This document shows, piece after piece, positions 25,333 through 32,718 of a stretch of DNA of 64,000 bases. The position numbers were made by a program, and so were the translations under genes. The notes beneath the pieces are model-generated. The model saw only the letters and a program-made list of their open reading frames with translations. It ran no database searches and was not told the origin of the DNA. Source of the stretch: Aquimarina algicola (GTDB taxonomy: Bacteria; Bacteroidota; Bacteroidia; Flavobacteriales; Flavobacteriaceae); the NCBI RefSeq assembly GCF_006443095.1, contig NZ_VFWZ01000002.1, forward strand, positions 744,001-808,000, read 5' to 3'. Numbering within the stretch: the stretch's first letter is position 1; each line of letters starts with the position of its first letter.

Positions 25333-25451
25333 GTGAGTAGTGAGTAGTGAGTAGTGAGTAGTGAGTAGTGAGTAGTGAGTAGTGAGTAGTGAGTAGTGAG
25401 TAGTGAGTAGTGAGTAGTGAGTAGTGAGTAGTGAGTAGTGAGTAGTGAGTA
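25333..25451. repeat. 17 perfect tandem copies of GTGAGTA
   Basis: The heptamer GTGAGTA repeats 17 times without interruption (119 bases). Because 7 is not a multiple of 3, the array is open in several frames and generates spurious ORFs. Perfect purity suggests recent expansion and a length-variable locus. It lies in the non-coding stretch 25087-25808. Confidence 0.9.
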
Positions 25452-25467
25452 AAAATATAAAACGCAA

Positions 25468-25488
25468 TGTCAGTCTGAGCCTGTCGAA
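25468..25488. repeat. dispersed repeat, copy 1
   Basis: The 21-base sequence beginning TGTCAGTCTGAGCCTGTCGA occurs here and again at 25612-25632 in the same orientation. It contains a short imperfect palindrome and looks like a dispersed intergenic repeat of flavobacterial genomes. Confidence 0.7.
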
Positions 25489-25611
25489 GACTTTTTTATC
25501 CCAAATCTATAAACAATGGATAATACAGGTCGTAACCCTCTTTCAAGGTCGCAAATTGACGAGGGAGTCACTTGTGAGATACCGAATCGAGTTCGGCATG
25601 AAGAAACGAAT

Positions 25612-25632
25612 TGTCAGTCTGAGCCTGTCGAA
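25612..25632. repeat. dispersed repeat, copy 2
   Basis: Second identical copy of the 21-base repeat at 25468-25488, 144 bases away. Together the two bracket a short non-coding segment next to the integrase gene. Confidence 0.7.
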
Positions 25633-25777
25633 AGCTAATCTTTTAATTCTTTAATAAACACTAATATACATAAAGTACTAATAATCATTGATTTTATTGA
25701 TCTTGAAATGTATGTTAGTGTTTATTAATATCATTTAAAATACCTGATTTATTTAACCTATGTTTAACCATATTGTT

Positions 25778-25785
25778 TATATTTG
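25778..25785 (+). promoter_or_regulatory. probable -7 box of the integrase promoter
   Basis: TATATTTG matches the Bacteroidota -7 consensus TAnnTTTG and lies 23 bases before the integrase ATG. A clear TTTG -33 box is not seen; 'tgtttaacc' near 25761 is the closest. Confidence 0.4.
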
Positions 25786-25808
25786 TCTTGTAACCAATTA
25801 TTTACAAT

Positions 25809-27020
25809 ATGGCTTCAGTAAAAATATTACTTTATAAAAGTAAGAAAAATTCAGAGGGGAAACATCCGATTGCTCTTAGAATTACTAAAGATCGAATTCC
25901 TAAATATAAATTCCTTGAATATATCGATCCAAAAGATTGGAATGAAAAAAAGGGAGAGGTTAAACAATCTCACCATAGTTATAAAAGAATTAATTCGCTG
26001 ATCGATAATGAATATATACGAGCTAAAAATCTAATTTTCGATTATGAATCGAAAGACAAGAGCTTTACCTCAGGTCACATCATGTCCATCATAAAAGGGA
26101 ATAAAGATAATATTACCTTTTTCCGATTGGCAGATGATTATTTTGAACAACAAGAAAAGGCAGGAAGTAAATGGCTACATACCAAAAAATCACGTGTTAA
26201 AAAGTTTAAAGATTTTTTGAAAGGAGAAGATATTCATTTTGAAAATATCACAATACCTTTATTAAAAAGATATATTGTTCATCTAAAAGCAACAGGGTCT
26301 AAATCCAAAATGACTATTGCAAGCTGTTTATCTGTCATACGAACTATTTTTAATGTTGCTATTACTGATGGAATTGTCGATGCTCAGTATTATCCTTTTG
26401 GAAAACGAAAATTACGGATTGATCCTGGTAAATCGATGAAAATCGGATTGAATAAAGATGAGATTAAGCGAATCGAAAATCTTGAGTTAGATAAAGGCAG
26501 TTTTATATGGCACACTAAAAATGTATTTTTATTTTCTTTTTATTTAGCGGGAATTAGAATTGGTGATACCGTTTCCATGAGATGGGAGAATATTACTAGT
26601 GGTAGGATTCACTATCGAATGGGTAAAAATCAAAAAGTAGATTCCCTTCAACTCCCTCCAAAGGCCATGGACATTTTAAAACTATATAAGGAATATAAAG
26701 AAGAAAATAATGGTTTTATTTTTCCGGAAATGAAAGATACAGATTTGAATGATTTGGACGCAGTAGAAAAGATAGTTAGTAATGCAGGGAAATATTTTAA
26801 TAGAGAACTAAAAAAAATTGCTAAGCTTGCTAAAATAGATAAGAAGATTACTAATCACATTTCAAGGCATAGTTTTGGAAATATAGCCGGATCTAATATT
26901 CCTGTGCAAATGCTTCAGAAACTATATAGGCATTCGGATTTAAGTACGACCATTAATTACCAATCTAATTTTGACCATACTCAAACTGATGAAGCACTTA
27001 AAAACGTGCTGGATTTCTGA
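25809..27020 (+). CDS. Bacteroidota-type tyrosine recombinase/integrase
   Basis: 403 residues. N-terminal arm-binding-like domain (about 1-95), SAM-like core-binding domain (about 105-205), and catalytic domain with the expected residues: Arg in 'AGIRIGDTVSMRW' (about 249), Lys in 'GKNQK' (about 275), His-x-x-Arg in 'HISRHSFG' (about 350), and His/Tyr in 'YRHSDLSTTINYQS' (about 374 and 383). It is of the type that integrates conjugative elements and islands in Bacteroidota, not an IntI. It stands at the left edge of the accessory region, and its stop codon is 15 bases from the first cassette, so it probably mobilised or still shuffles the island. Confidence 0.9.
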   Translation: MASVKILLYKSKKNSEGKHPIALRITKDRIPKYKFLEYIDPKDWNEKKGEVKQSHHSYKRINSLIDNEYIRAKNLIFDYESKDKSFTSGHIMSIIKGNKDNITFFRLADDYFEQQEKAGSKWLHTKKSRVKKFKDFLKGEDIHFENITIPLLKRYIVHLKATGSKSKMTIASCLSVIRTIFNVAITDGIVDAQYYPFGKRKLRIDPGKSMKIGLNKDEIKRIENLELDKGSFIWHTKNVFLFSFYLAGIRIGDTVSMRWENITSGRIHYRMGKNQKVDSLQLPPKAMDILKLYKEYKEENNGFIFPEMKDTDLNDLDAVEKIVSNAGKYFNRELKKIAKLAKIDKKITNHISRHSFGNIAGSNIPVQMLQKLYRHSDLSTTINYQSNFDHTQTDEALKNVLDF

Positions 27021-27022
27021 TA

Positions 27023-27320
27023 GTTTTCTTAAACTTTAAATTCCTTTCTGATTTAATACGACAAAACTTTGTTTAGTTTCTGGGTCACAATAAGGAGTAA
27101 CAAAATCAAGCTTTTCAACCTTGATTTTTGTTAATTGAACTTTCATGGGAGCACCGTTTTTTCTATATTCAATGAAACTGGTAAAGATGCCGGCATCTTT
27201 TTTAGTTCTTCTATTAGTTCTTGTACTGTTATCATCGTTTATTACCAAAGTTTCTTTTTTTCTACTATTATAATAGTTCAATTGATCTTTTTAAAGATTT
27301 TAATTGTGCATATGTCATTT
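27023..27320. repeat. 300-bp direct repeat, copy 1
   Basis: This segment matches 30828-31133 at well over 90% identity. It includes the frameshifted gene at 27036-27235 and the last codons of the upstream gene (the shared end KMTYAQLKSLKRSIELL). The left breakpoint is at 'tagttttcttaaacttt'; the right one lies inside a coding region. Confidence 0.85.
27036..27235 (-). pseudogene. frameshifted cassette gene, copy 1
   Basis: From ATG 27235 the frame reads 'MITVQELIEELKKMPASLPV', 'SLNIEKTVLP' and then stops. In the -1 frame the coding continues as 'MKVQLTKIKVEKLDFVTPYC', 'DPETKQSFVVLNQKGI'. The switch falls at a run of six A. The two halves together resemble the common ~67-residue 'xVxELIxxLxKMPxxLPV' small proteins. 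A longer ORF from a TTG at 27281 is only a frame artefact of the overlap with the upstream gene. Either a deletion or programmed slippage; the duplicate at 30838-31040 has the same arrangement. Confidence 0.6.
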
Positions 27321-27549
27321 TATTTATGGAGGTTCCTATGATTCCTTGATCTCCTTCTGGTTTATGAGTCAAGCAAGATTTAATAATTGACTGAACCAAT
27401 TCCAACTTGTATTTTGGTACTTCATATTCTTCCATCAAATTTATTTCTAATACAGCATCCTTTAATTGTTCTTTGAGGATTCCATGACCTTTAAGCTTAT
27501 CCTGAGCTTTTTCTCTAAGCTCTTTAAATCTTTCGTAAGTTGTTCTCAT
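27268..27549 (-). CDS. cassette-encoded hypothetical protein
   Basis: 93 residues: helical N-terminus ('RFKELREKAQDKLKGHGILK') and a C-terminal module 'KMTYAQLKSLKRSIELL' identical to the end of the gene at 31075-31314, although the N-terminal parts are unrelated. The shared end belongs to the duplicated block, so this gene is probably a chimera formed at the repeat breakpoint. No signal peptide. Function unknown. Confidence 0.5.
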   Translation of the reverse strand: MRTTYERFKELREKAQDKLKGHGILKEQLKDAVLEINLMEEYEVPKYKLELVQSIIKSCLTHKPEGDQGIIGTSINKMTYAQLKSLKRSIELL

Positions 27550-27568
27550 TTATTGTTTATTTAGACTT

Positions 27569-27811
27569 TTAATTTTCATTAATTTTTTTCTCCGCTAGAG
27601 AGCGAATGAATTTTAAATATATGTACGGAAAAATAATAATAGTCATTATCTGAACGAATAGACCGATAATAGCATTTAACATTTCAGACATATAGAAGTT
27701 GATGTATAAATATGAAACCGTCCATGTATTAAAATAATGACTCATTATAAAAACCAAAAGAATAATAATGAAATCATATTCTAATATATATTTTGCAAGC
27801 TTCTTATTCAT
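27569..27811 (-). CDS. cassette-encoded small membrane protein
   Basis: 80 residues with two strong transmembrane helices ('YDFIIILLVFIMSHYF' and 'LNAIIGLFVQIMTIIIFPYI') and short charged ends (MNKKLAK, LAEKKINEN). Its ATG lies directly after a conserved junction leader. Four bases separate it from the stop of the next upstream gene. No family recognised. Confidence 0.55.
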   Translation of the reverse strand: MNKKLAKYILEYDFIIILLVFIMSHYFNTWTVSYLYINFYMSEMLNAIIGLFVQIMTIIIFPYIYLKFIRSLAEKKINEN

Positions 27812-27815
27812 CGTT

Positions 27816-28121
27816 TTATTGAACTTTAATCAAATTATAAATAATTAGTAATGACACACAAATAATACTGAAAATCAATAAAAACCTACCGAAATCCCTA
27901 GTCGATTTATTAAACTTGTGTTTTTTATTTTCACCTTCTCCTTTTTTTCTATAAATGATATACAAACTAATTACTATTCCAACCCAAGTAATTGAAGGAA
28001 AAATTAATAGTATTTTTGCGAATAATGGGATTTGATGTTCTGGTACATTTCTTTTATAAAAAACCAAATACAATGGAAATATAAAAAACAACAGAAGAAG
28101 AGCTTGCCATGGTCCTAACAT
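27816..28121 (-). CDS. cassette-encoded small membrane protein
   Basis: 101 residues with three probable helices ('ALLLLFFIFPLYLVFY', 'FAKILLIFPSITWVGIVISL', 'FGRFLLIFSIICVSLLIIYN') and a basic central loop ('RKKGEGENKKHKFNKS'). It ends IKVQ, where the junction leader supplies the last codons and stop. Unknown function. Confidence 0.55.
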   Translation of the reverse strand: MLGPWQALLLLFFIFPLYLVFYKRNVPEHQIPLFAKILLIFPSITWVGIVISLYIIYRKKGEGENKKHKFNKSTRDFGRFLLIFSIICVSLLIIYNLIKVQ

Positions 28122-28157
28122 ATTTATATCTTATTTATTATCATCGTTTTATTGAAC

Positions 28158-28220
28158 TTTTAACGGTTTATATAAGTAGTGGCTGACTTTAGGAAGCCAT
28201 TACTTATATACATGTTAGTG
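28158..28220. other. attC-like recombination palindrome
   Basis: On the plus strand the site reads TTTTAAC, then a 16-base arm TATATAAGTAGTGGCT, a 10-base loop, the matching arm (15 of 16 paired) and finally GTTAGTG. AAC and GTT at the outer ends correspond to the core of integron attC sites (RYYYAAC...GTTRRRY), though the outer bases deviate from consensus. It lies directly beside the conserved junction leader (28143-28162). Confidence 0.55.
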
Positions 28221-28224
28221 ACTT

Positions 28225-29136
28225 TTATTCATTTTTCAGTTTAATTAGCATATACTGATAGATCTCATATTCTTTCCAGAGTTTCTCACCAAAATGTAAC
28301 CATCTATCTATTATTTGATCATTCGAACTAATATTCTTTTGTGAAACAATATTTTCGCTAAGGTCTTCCAATAAAGACATTGACTCCTTTAGATTAATCA
28401 TTTCCGTATTAGGTTGACCATCTCGAAATTTCAAAAAGTCATAAATTGTTTGTCCAAGATTTTGTCCGTTATCAAGTATAGTTGGTTCATGAAAACAGAT
28501 TTCTTTTCCAGATTCTAAATAGCTATATCGGTGTTTATGAGTTGTAACTTTTGCATGAGGAGGAATAACAATATGCTCCCTAAGGATTGGAATGTTTTGA
28601 AATCTTATACTTCCTGTTTGAGTTAAGATATTCTGTGTTTGTTCAAAAAAAGGGTCATGTCTATACCAGTGCCAAGGCCTCCATGATAACAAGGAAGACA
28701 CATGAACAGCTAACAAATATGCTGTTCTATTGAGAAATAATGGTGCAGTGTAAAAAGCTTTTCCCTTTCCCGCTTTATCCAATTTGTTCTTTAAATTAAA
28801 AAGTATATTATGTTGAAAATCCTTATGCTTGGGTTTCTTTGCTCTCAATTCAAAGTATAAAGTTCTTGGAGAACAATTTGCCTTCAATGCTTTTCTATCT
28901 TCTATGAATTGTGCAGAGCTATAATCAGGATATGCTAATGACCTTTTAAATTGAATGTAAATTGGACTAATGGATTCAATTCTCACATCAGCACCATAAA
29001 TCCTTTCTTCACTCTTAGAAAGAGGAACCATCGCAAAAGTTGCTTTAGGAAAACGAACGATAGTCAACATACTCTGAACCATAAAACCGACAAGGTCTTC
29101 TGTAAAATCTGGAGTTATTTGATTGGATTTACTCAT
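28225..29136 (-). CDS. cassette-encoded 303-residue protein, possible PD-(D/E)xK fold
   Basis: The largest gene of the array. The segment 'GADVRIESISPIYIQFKRS' followed by 'LYFELRAKKPKHKDFQHN' has the Asp...GlnxLys spacing of PD-(D/E)xK-type nucleases, but this is a weak eye-level match. The middle is aromatic-rich ('WRPWHWYRHDPFFEQTQ'). No signal peptide or membrane helix. The gene is bounded by an attC-like palindrome downstream and a palindromic leader (CCATTGTTAGTGG) upstream. A defence or restriction role would fit a cassette but is speculative. Confidence 0.5.
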   Translation of the reverse strand: MSKSNQITPDFTEDLVGFMVQSMLTIVRFPKATFAMVPLSKSEERIYGADVRIESISPIYIQFKRSLAYPDYSSAQFIEDRKALKANCSPRTLYFELRAKKPKHKDFQHNILFNLKNKLDKAGKGKAFYTAPLFLNRTAYLLAVHVSSLLSWRPWHWYRHDPFFEQTQNILTQTGSIRFQNIPILREHIVIPPHAKVTTHKHRYSYLESGKEICFHEPTILDNGQNLGQTIYDFLKFRDGQPNTEMINLKESMSLLEDLSENIVSQKNISSNDQIIDRWLHFGEKLWKEYEIYQYMLIKLKNE

Positions 29137-29182
29137 TCTGTTTTAATTGCCACTAACAATGGTTTATTTAAACTTTTAATCT

Positions 29183-29458
29183 TTAATACTCTATTTCTTT
29201 TTCGAATGATTGATCAAAAGGCAATTTTGATATTTCAGTTTCCAACAAATACAAATACTCATCAAGAGCCCATTGTTTTGAATAAAGTTCTAATAAAATT
29301 GCTAATGATAATTGTTTTGGTCCAGCACCATCATAACCCCATGAAAATCCACTTGGAGAATAAAACTTAACTTTGAGGGATTTTTTAAGTTCCAATTCTT
29401 TGTCGTTAAGCCAAACTTTACTGGTAGTTTTATCTCCTTTTAGTTTAAATATTGCCAT
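29183..29458 (-). CDS. DUF6166-like cassette protein
   Basis: 91 residues. The phrases 'KVWLNDKELELKKSLKV' and 'GFSWGYDGAGPKQLSLAILL' match the DUF6166 family, whose hallmark is GFxWGYxGxGPxQLAxAIL. Usual length is about 90-110, so it is complete. These proteins are common on mobile elements and have no assigned function. It ends at a junction leader. Confidence 0.65.
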   Translation of the reverse strand: MAIFKLKGDKTTSKVWLNDKELELKKSLKVKFYSPSGFSWGYDGAGPKQLSLAILLELYSKQWALDEYLYLLETEISKLPFDQSFEKEIEY

Positions 29459-29478
29459 GGTTTTCTTTCGTTGATCGT

Positions 29479-29608
29479 TTATTTAGACTTTAGTCTTGCT
29501 AGTTTAGCATTTGCAGAATCATTAAAAACAATTTCCCCATCACCACCATATATGATGTTCAATGATTTCTTGGTCAATACATTTATTTTCAAATTTAAGT
29601 TTTTCCAT
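29479..29608 (-). pseudogene. frameshifted mini-cassette
   Basis: ATG 29608 gives 'MEKLKFENKCIDQEII', after which a +1 shift is needed to continue 'NIIYGGDGEIVFNDSANAKL' and 'ARLKSK', ending in the junction leader. Unshifted, the frame ends at HHIWW. The combined product would be about 43 residues. It is too short for a family call. Confidence 0.5.
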
Positions 29609-29648
29609 GATTTTTTTGTTTTCTTGTTTTATTGAACTTTTAATTTAT

Positions 29649-30013
29649 TATCCTTAAAATTTAATGTTACTTAATTAGGGTTAGATGTATCTATTGACAT
29701 AAAAAAGTTTGGATGTAAAATTACTGGTAACTCAGTATTATATCTTTCATTAATCTTATACTCTAAAAATTTGACCAACTCGTCCGCTAACTCTTTCTTA
29801 ATTAGAATTAAATTATCTTCAGCCCATGATGTTTGAATTAACCACAAGGAATCATCTATTTTATCAACTGCGAGCAGCAATTCATCATCTTTAGACACTT
29901 CAACCTTAAAATCTTTATAAAAATCAACTTCCAATTCTGATATTTTATAATTAAACTCATTCATAATTATTTATCTAAAAGTCATAGTATTATCGGTTTA
30001 TTGAACTTTATTT
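29649..30013. repeat. 365-bp direct repeat, copy 1
   Basis: This segment recurs at 39805-40169 with only about four base differences. It includes a whole cassette gene (29671-29964) together with its junction leader, so one cassette has been copied between the two array blocks 10 kb apart. Confidence 0.9.
29671..29964 (-). CDS. duplicated cassette protein, copy 1
   Basis: 97 residues, acidic: 'MNEFNYKISELEVDFYKDFK', 'VEVSKDDELLLAVDKIDDSL', 'LIKKELADELVKFLEYKINE', with a C-terminal 'PVILHPNFFMSIDTSNPN'. No recognised family. The copy at 39827-40120 differs at three residues (D/G, I/V and no frameshift), so both are intact and recent. Its conservation contrasts with the decayed neighbours. Confidence 0.6.
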   Translation of the reverse strand: MNEFNYKISELEVDFYKDFKVEVSKDDELLLAVDKIDDSLWLIQTSWAEDNLILIKKELADELVKFLEYKINERYNTELPVILHPNFFMSIDTSNPN

Positions 30014-30404
30014 GTTGTAGTCGGATTATTCATTAAGCCAACTATTTCGACCACTTCGCACTCCCCAGTTTTATTTCCCTCTATAAAATAACCTTTCGTT
30101 CCAACCTTTATTCTCTCTTGATGATAAGATCTTAGTACTTTATTTACAATCCACATTCTAGCTATACTTTCTCTTAAAACAACCCCTGATTTAATTAAGT
30201 CGCCAGTTATGTTTTCAAACTCTGGCCAAATAATAAACATTCCTTGCATTTTATGATTATATGTTCATACCAAAAATCAGAACGTATTCCTTGAAAGGGG
30301 AGCGATTCTCGACCTCCTTCGTCTTTAGAATAAACCCTATATTTTACCTTAAAGTCTTCGAGATGACCTAATCTTTGTTTATATGGTATATGTTGCTTAT
30401 TCAT
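29998..30404 (-). pseudogene. frameshifted cassette gene
   Basis: ATG 30404 encodes 'MNKQHIPYKQRLGHLEDFKV', 'KYRVYSKDEGGRESLPFQGI', 'RSDFWYEHIIIK', and the -1 frame then continues 'MQGMFIIWPEFENITGDLIK', 'SGVVLRESIARMWIVNKVLR', 'HQERIKVGTKGYFIEG'. Joined, they form one ~135-residue protein of the kind with an EGGRxxPxxxGYRxDF...IWPEF pattern. The shift falls at an AAAA run (one missing base restores it). I read it as a broken gene rather than two genes. Confidence 0.65.
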
Positions 30405-30407
30405 CGT

Positions 30408-30803
30408 TTATTTAGATGTTTGTATTATCTCTTCTAAGTTAGAAACTTTCATTATTATGTATATCAATTCTTTAGCCAAATGTTTATAACATTTACTTAA
30501 ACTTAAAGGAGATACTTCATTAATTAATTTATCTACACGGGGTTCTTCATTTAACAGATTGTCAGGAAAATACTTAATTGAAGGAATATACCGTATCGTT
30601 TTGCCAGTCTTACTAGGTCTTTCAAGAGCAACTATTCTCAAACCTAATTCGTATGTTAATTCATCAAAAAGTTGGTAATAACTTTGAAATTGAGGATCAA
30701 ATTTTTCTATTTCTAGAATCTTTTTCGAGGCATTAGATTCAGGTTGTTCGCGGAGAAATTTCTTAATTCTACTATTAAATGCTTGTTCTCTTACTCGGGT
30801 CAT
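30408..30803 (-). CDS. cassette-encoded hypothetical protein
   Basis: 131 residues, helical and basic at the N-terminus ('MTRVREQAFNSRIKKFLREQ'), later 'GLRIVALERPSKTGKTIRYI'. No signal peptide or membrane helix. It ends ...EEIIQTSK at a junction leader variant. No recognised family. Confidence 0.5.
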   Translation of the reverse strand: MTRVREQAFNSRIKKFLREQPESNASKKILEIEKFDPQFQSYYQLFDELTYELGLRIVALERPSKTGKTIRYIPSIKYFPDNLLNEEPRVDKLINEVSPLSLSKCYKHLAKELIYIIMKVSNLEEIIQTSK

Positions 30804-30827
30804 TTTCTTTTTTTACTTTTTATAGTT

Positions 30828-31133
30828 TTCTTAAACTTTAAATTCCTTTCTGATTTAATAATACAACAAAACTTTGTTTGGTTTCTGGGTCACAATAAGG
30901 AGTAACAAAACCAAGCTTTTCAACCTTGATTTTTGTTAATTGAACTTTTATGGGAACACCTTTTTTTCTATATTCAATGAAAGTGGTAAAGATGCCGGCA
31001 TCTTTTTTAGTTCTCCTATTAGCTCTTGTACTGTTATCATCGTTTATTATACCTAAGTTTCTTTTTCTCTACTATTATAATAGTTCAATTGATCTTTTTA
31101 AAGATTTTAATTGTGCATATGTCATTTTAGTTA
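30828..31133. repeat. 300-bp direct repeat, copy 2
   Basis: Matches 27023-27320. A 3-base in-frame insertion (an extra TTA codon) and scattered substitutions separate the copies. The upstream gene sequence diverges abruptly near 31133. Confidence 0.85.
30838..31040 (-). pseudogene. frameshifted cassette gene, copy 2
   Basis: ATG 31040 begins 'MITVQELIGELKKMPASLPL' and 'SLNIEKKVFP', then stops. The -1 frame resumes 'KVQLTKIKVEKLGFVTPYCD', 'PETKQSFVVLLNQKGI'. The shift site is a run of seven A. The downstream frame is kept open despite a 3-base insertion relative to copy 1. This suggests that a fused product may still be made by slippage, although shared descent from one mutated ancestor is simpler. 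Confidence 0.55.
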
Positions 31134-31314
31134 TTTCAACCTTAATATTTTCTCCTTCAAAGATTATAGACTCTACTCCATTGTCCAAATGATCAAGACT
31201 ATCTCCATCTAATTCGATAGGTGATATTTCAATTATATTGTCTTTAGTATCTACAATATTTTCAATTAATTCACCAGTAATGGGATTAATTGCTATTAAA
31301 TTATATAAATTCAT
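31075..31314 (-). CDS. cassette-encoded hypothetical protein
   Basis: 79 residues. Acidic N-terminal part ('DNIIEISPIELDGDSLDHLD') followed by the shared tail 'KMTYAQLKSLKRSIELL' also found at 27268-27549. The join coincides with the breakpoint of the 300-bp repeat. Leader at 31327-31346 precedes the ATG. Unknown function. Confidence 0.5.
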   Translation of the reverse strand: MNLYNLIAINPITGELIENIVDTKDNIIEISPIELDGDSLDHLDNGVESIIFEGENIKVEITKMTYAQLKSLKRSIELL

Positions 31315-31343
31315 GTATCAAAATTTATCGTTTTATTTGGACT

Positions 31344-31548
31344 TTAGTTTAGCACCGTTATAAGCTTATATTTGTCTACTTTTTGATCTTGCCTAGTTCT
31401 TTTATGTTCGTTGATAGCAATATTAACTTCTTCAACTCCCCTAAGCTTAGTTTATGGACCTTTTATTAGTTCAAATCTGTTACTTCTTAAAATAGGCAAG
31501 TCCATATTCTTGACCGTCCACTATTGCATAAACTCTAATTTCTTCCAT
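31344..31548 (-). pseudogene. cassette gene with a frameshift and a nonsense codon
   Basis: ATG 31548 reads 'MEEIRVYAIVDGQEYGL'; a +1 shift leads to 'PILRSNRFELIKGP', then an in-frame TAA, then 'TKLRGVEEVNIAINEHKRTR' and 'QDQKVDKYKLITVLN', ending at the junction leader. The parts join into a plausible ~67-residue protein. Two lesions make it clearly non-functional. Confidence 0.55.
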
Positions 31549-31859
31549 CAAATTATATTACTAAAATTTGACAAGTCGAAAGATGTGTCCGGAAGCATTT
31601 ATCGTGTCTTACAATATGACACCCCCTTTTTAAGGGATCAATATTTAACATATGATTTGGAGATAACACTTAAATTAAAGGTATCTTTACAATGATAAAA
31701 TTCGTAAAGCTCCAATTTAATTTTGTTTTTTCAAATTCAATATTCTTTTCTTGCTCTCTTTTTTTCTCGGCAATAGTGCAAAAAACAATTTTAAGTTAAA
31801 TATTAAGTATAGCAACATAGGTTTGAGTATTGTTTTCAATGTAGAACAAGTCTTTACAA
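31549..31859. other. region without a supported gene
   Basis: About 310 bases at the right edge of cassette block I. A plus-strand frame (31411-31695) is open but partly overlaps the decayed cassette and has no family resemblance. I see no promoter, palindrome or RNA gene here. Confidence 0.5.
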
Positions 31860-32111
31860 TTGGATCTCCCTGTTTGTTTCTCCATCTATTACGTTTATAC
31901 GTTGTCTCGTAATTATAAGAGGACCGGCCTAAAACAAAAAGTTGATATTATCAAAAATCTAAAATTTTCAAAAAGAACAAACTCTAAGTTTTCAAAAACA
32001 TTGAGAAACAGGGTGAACAATTATTTTAAAACAAATAAAATCGAAAAGCATGTAAATAACAGTATGATCTTTAAAACTATTGTAATGCTTACGGTATTTT
32101 TTGTGCATTAA
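31860..32111 (+). pseudogene. N-terminal fragment resembling a fatty acid desaturase
   Basis: The segment 'SKFSKTLRNRVNNYFKTNKI', 'EKHVNNSMIFKTIVMLTVFF' resembles the start of Bacteroidota acyl-CoA/fatty acid desaturases (FYxTLxxRVxxYFxxxxIxxxGNxxMxxKTIxM). Everything after the first membrane helix is missing, including all His boxes. The part before it (31860-31940) is unrelated. It is a 5' remnant next to a cold-shock gene, probably cut when the island inserted or rearranged. Confidence 0.5.
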
Positions 32112-32330
32112 TATTGGTATTGTGGATACAGTTAATGAATATGGAATACCCTATCATACAAAAAGAACATTTTTTTAGCTATTATGGACCATATTAGAAT
32201 TTTGTGAAAGTTGGGAAAAATACAAGTCATACCTATAGAATAAGGATAAAATTTTAAGACAATAAATTAAATAACAATGAATATTATAAAACAAACATTA
32301 AATAGAATAATAAATAATAAATACAAAGTA

Positions 32331-32525
32331 ATGAAAGAAGGAACAGTAAAATTTTTCAATAGTACCAAAGGATTTGGCTTTACTAAACTCAAAGATTCCG
32401 ATGAGGATATTTTTGTACACCAAAGCGGTATTATAGATGAAATTCGCGAGAACGATAATGTAAAATTTACGATGGAAAGAGGTCAAAAGGGAATGAACGC
32501 AGTCAATGTTGAATTGATTAAATAA
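32331..32525 (+). CDS. CspA-family cold-shock protein
   Basis: 64 residues from the ATG at 32331: 'MKEGTVKFFNSTKGFGFTKL', 'DEDIFVHQSGI', 'VKFTMERGQKGMNAVNVELI'. The RNP1-like KGFGF and RNP2-like DIFVH motifs are both present and the length is typical. A start at 32277 would add 18 unrelated residues and is rejected. It binds single-stranded RNA/DNA as an RNA chaperone. The long AT-rich upstream region (about 220 bases) may be a regulatory 5' UTR. A good terminator follows. Confidence 0.92.
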   Translation: MKEGTVKFFNSTKGFGFTKLKDSDEDIFVHQSGIIDEIRENDNVKFTMERGQKGMNAVNVELIK

Positions 32526-32551
32526 GAATTCCTGTCGCTCTAAGAATATTG

Positions 32552-32579
32552 AAAAGCCATCTATTGAAGATGGCTTTTT
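32552..32579 (+). terminator. intrinsic terminator after the cold-shock gene
   Basis: AAAAGCCATCT pairs with AGATGGCTTTT around a 5-base loop, ending in a T-run, 27 bases past the cold-shock stop codon. Strong and simple. Confidence 0.9.
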
Positions 32580-32718
32580 ATGTCTTATATCCTATACTGA
32601 CAATACGCTTAAATTTTGAGTATCTAACATCCAGTCTCAAATATAATAGAGGTGTTGTGATCGTTTGAGAATGCTTAAAATATATTCTCAAAGTAATACT
32701 CCATACAAAAAACAAAAA

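Larger units (their letters stand above)
27021..31560 (-). mobile_element. integron-like cassette array, block I
   Basis: Eleven small minus-strand genes or remnants lie almost end to end. Read on the minus strand, their junctions share a leader close to TTAAAGTTCAATAAAACGAT, which often contains the stop codon of the preceding gene and lies just before the next ATG. Copies (plus-strand coordinates): 27811-27829, 28143-28162, 29161-29179, 29474-29493, 29623-29643, 29992-30010, 30403-30422, 31327-31346. One junction (28158-28220) also has an attC-like palindrome. The integrase gene flanks the left end. Confidence 0.6.

Noticed and set aside
25333..25451. Tandem heptamers as a CRISPR array
   Set aside because: The unit is only 7 bases, without spacers; CRISPR repeats are 23-50 bases with unique spacers.
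25809..27020. Integrase as an integron IntI
   Set aside because: It lacks the extra IntI-specific patch and has the arm-binding N-terminus of Bacteroidota element integrases; so the cassette link is only circumstantial.
31411..31695. Plus-strand 94-codon ORF as a gene
   Set aside because: It overlaps the decayed minus-strand cassette, has no recognisable motif, and composition is like its non-coding surroundings.
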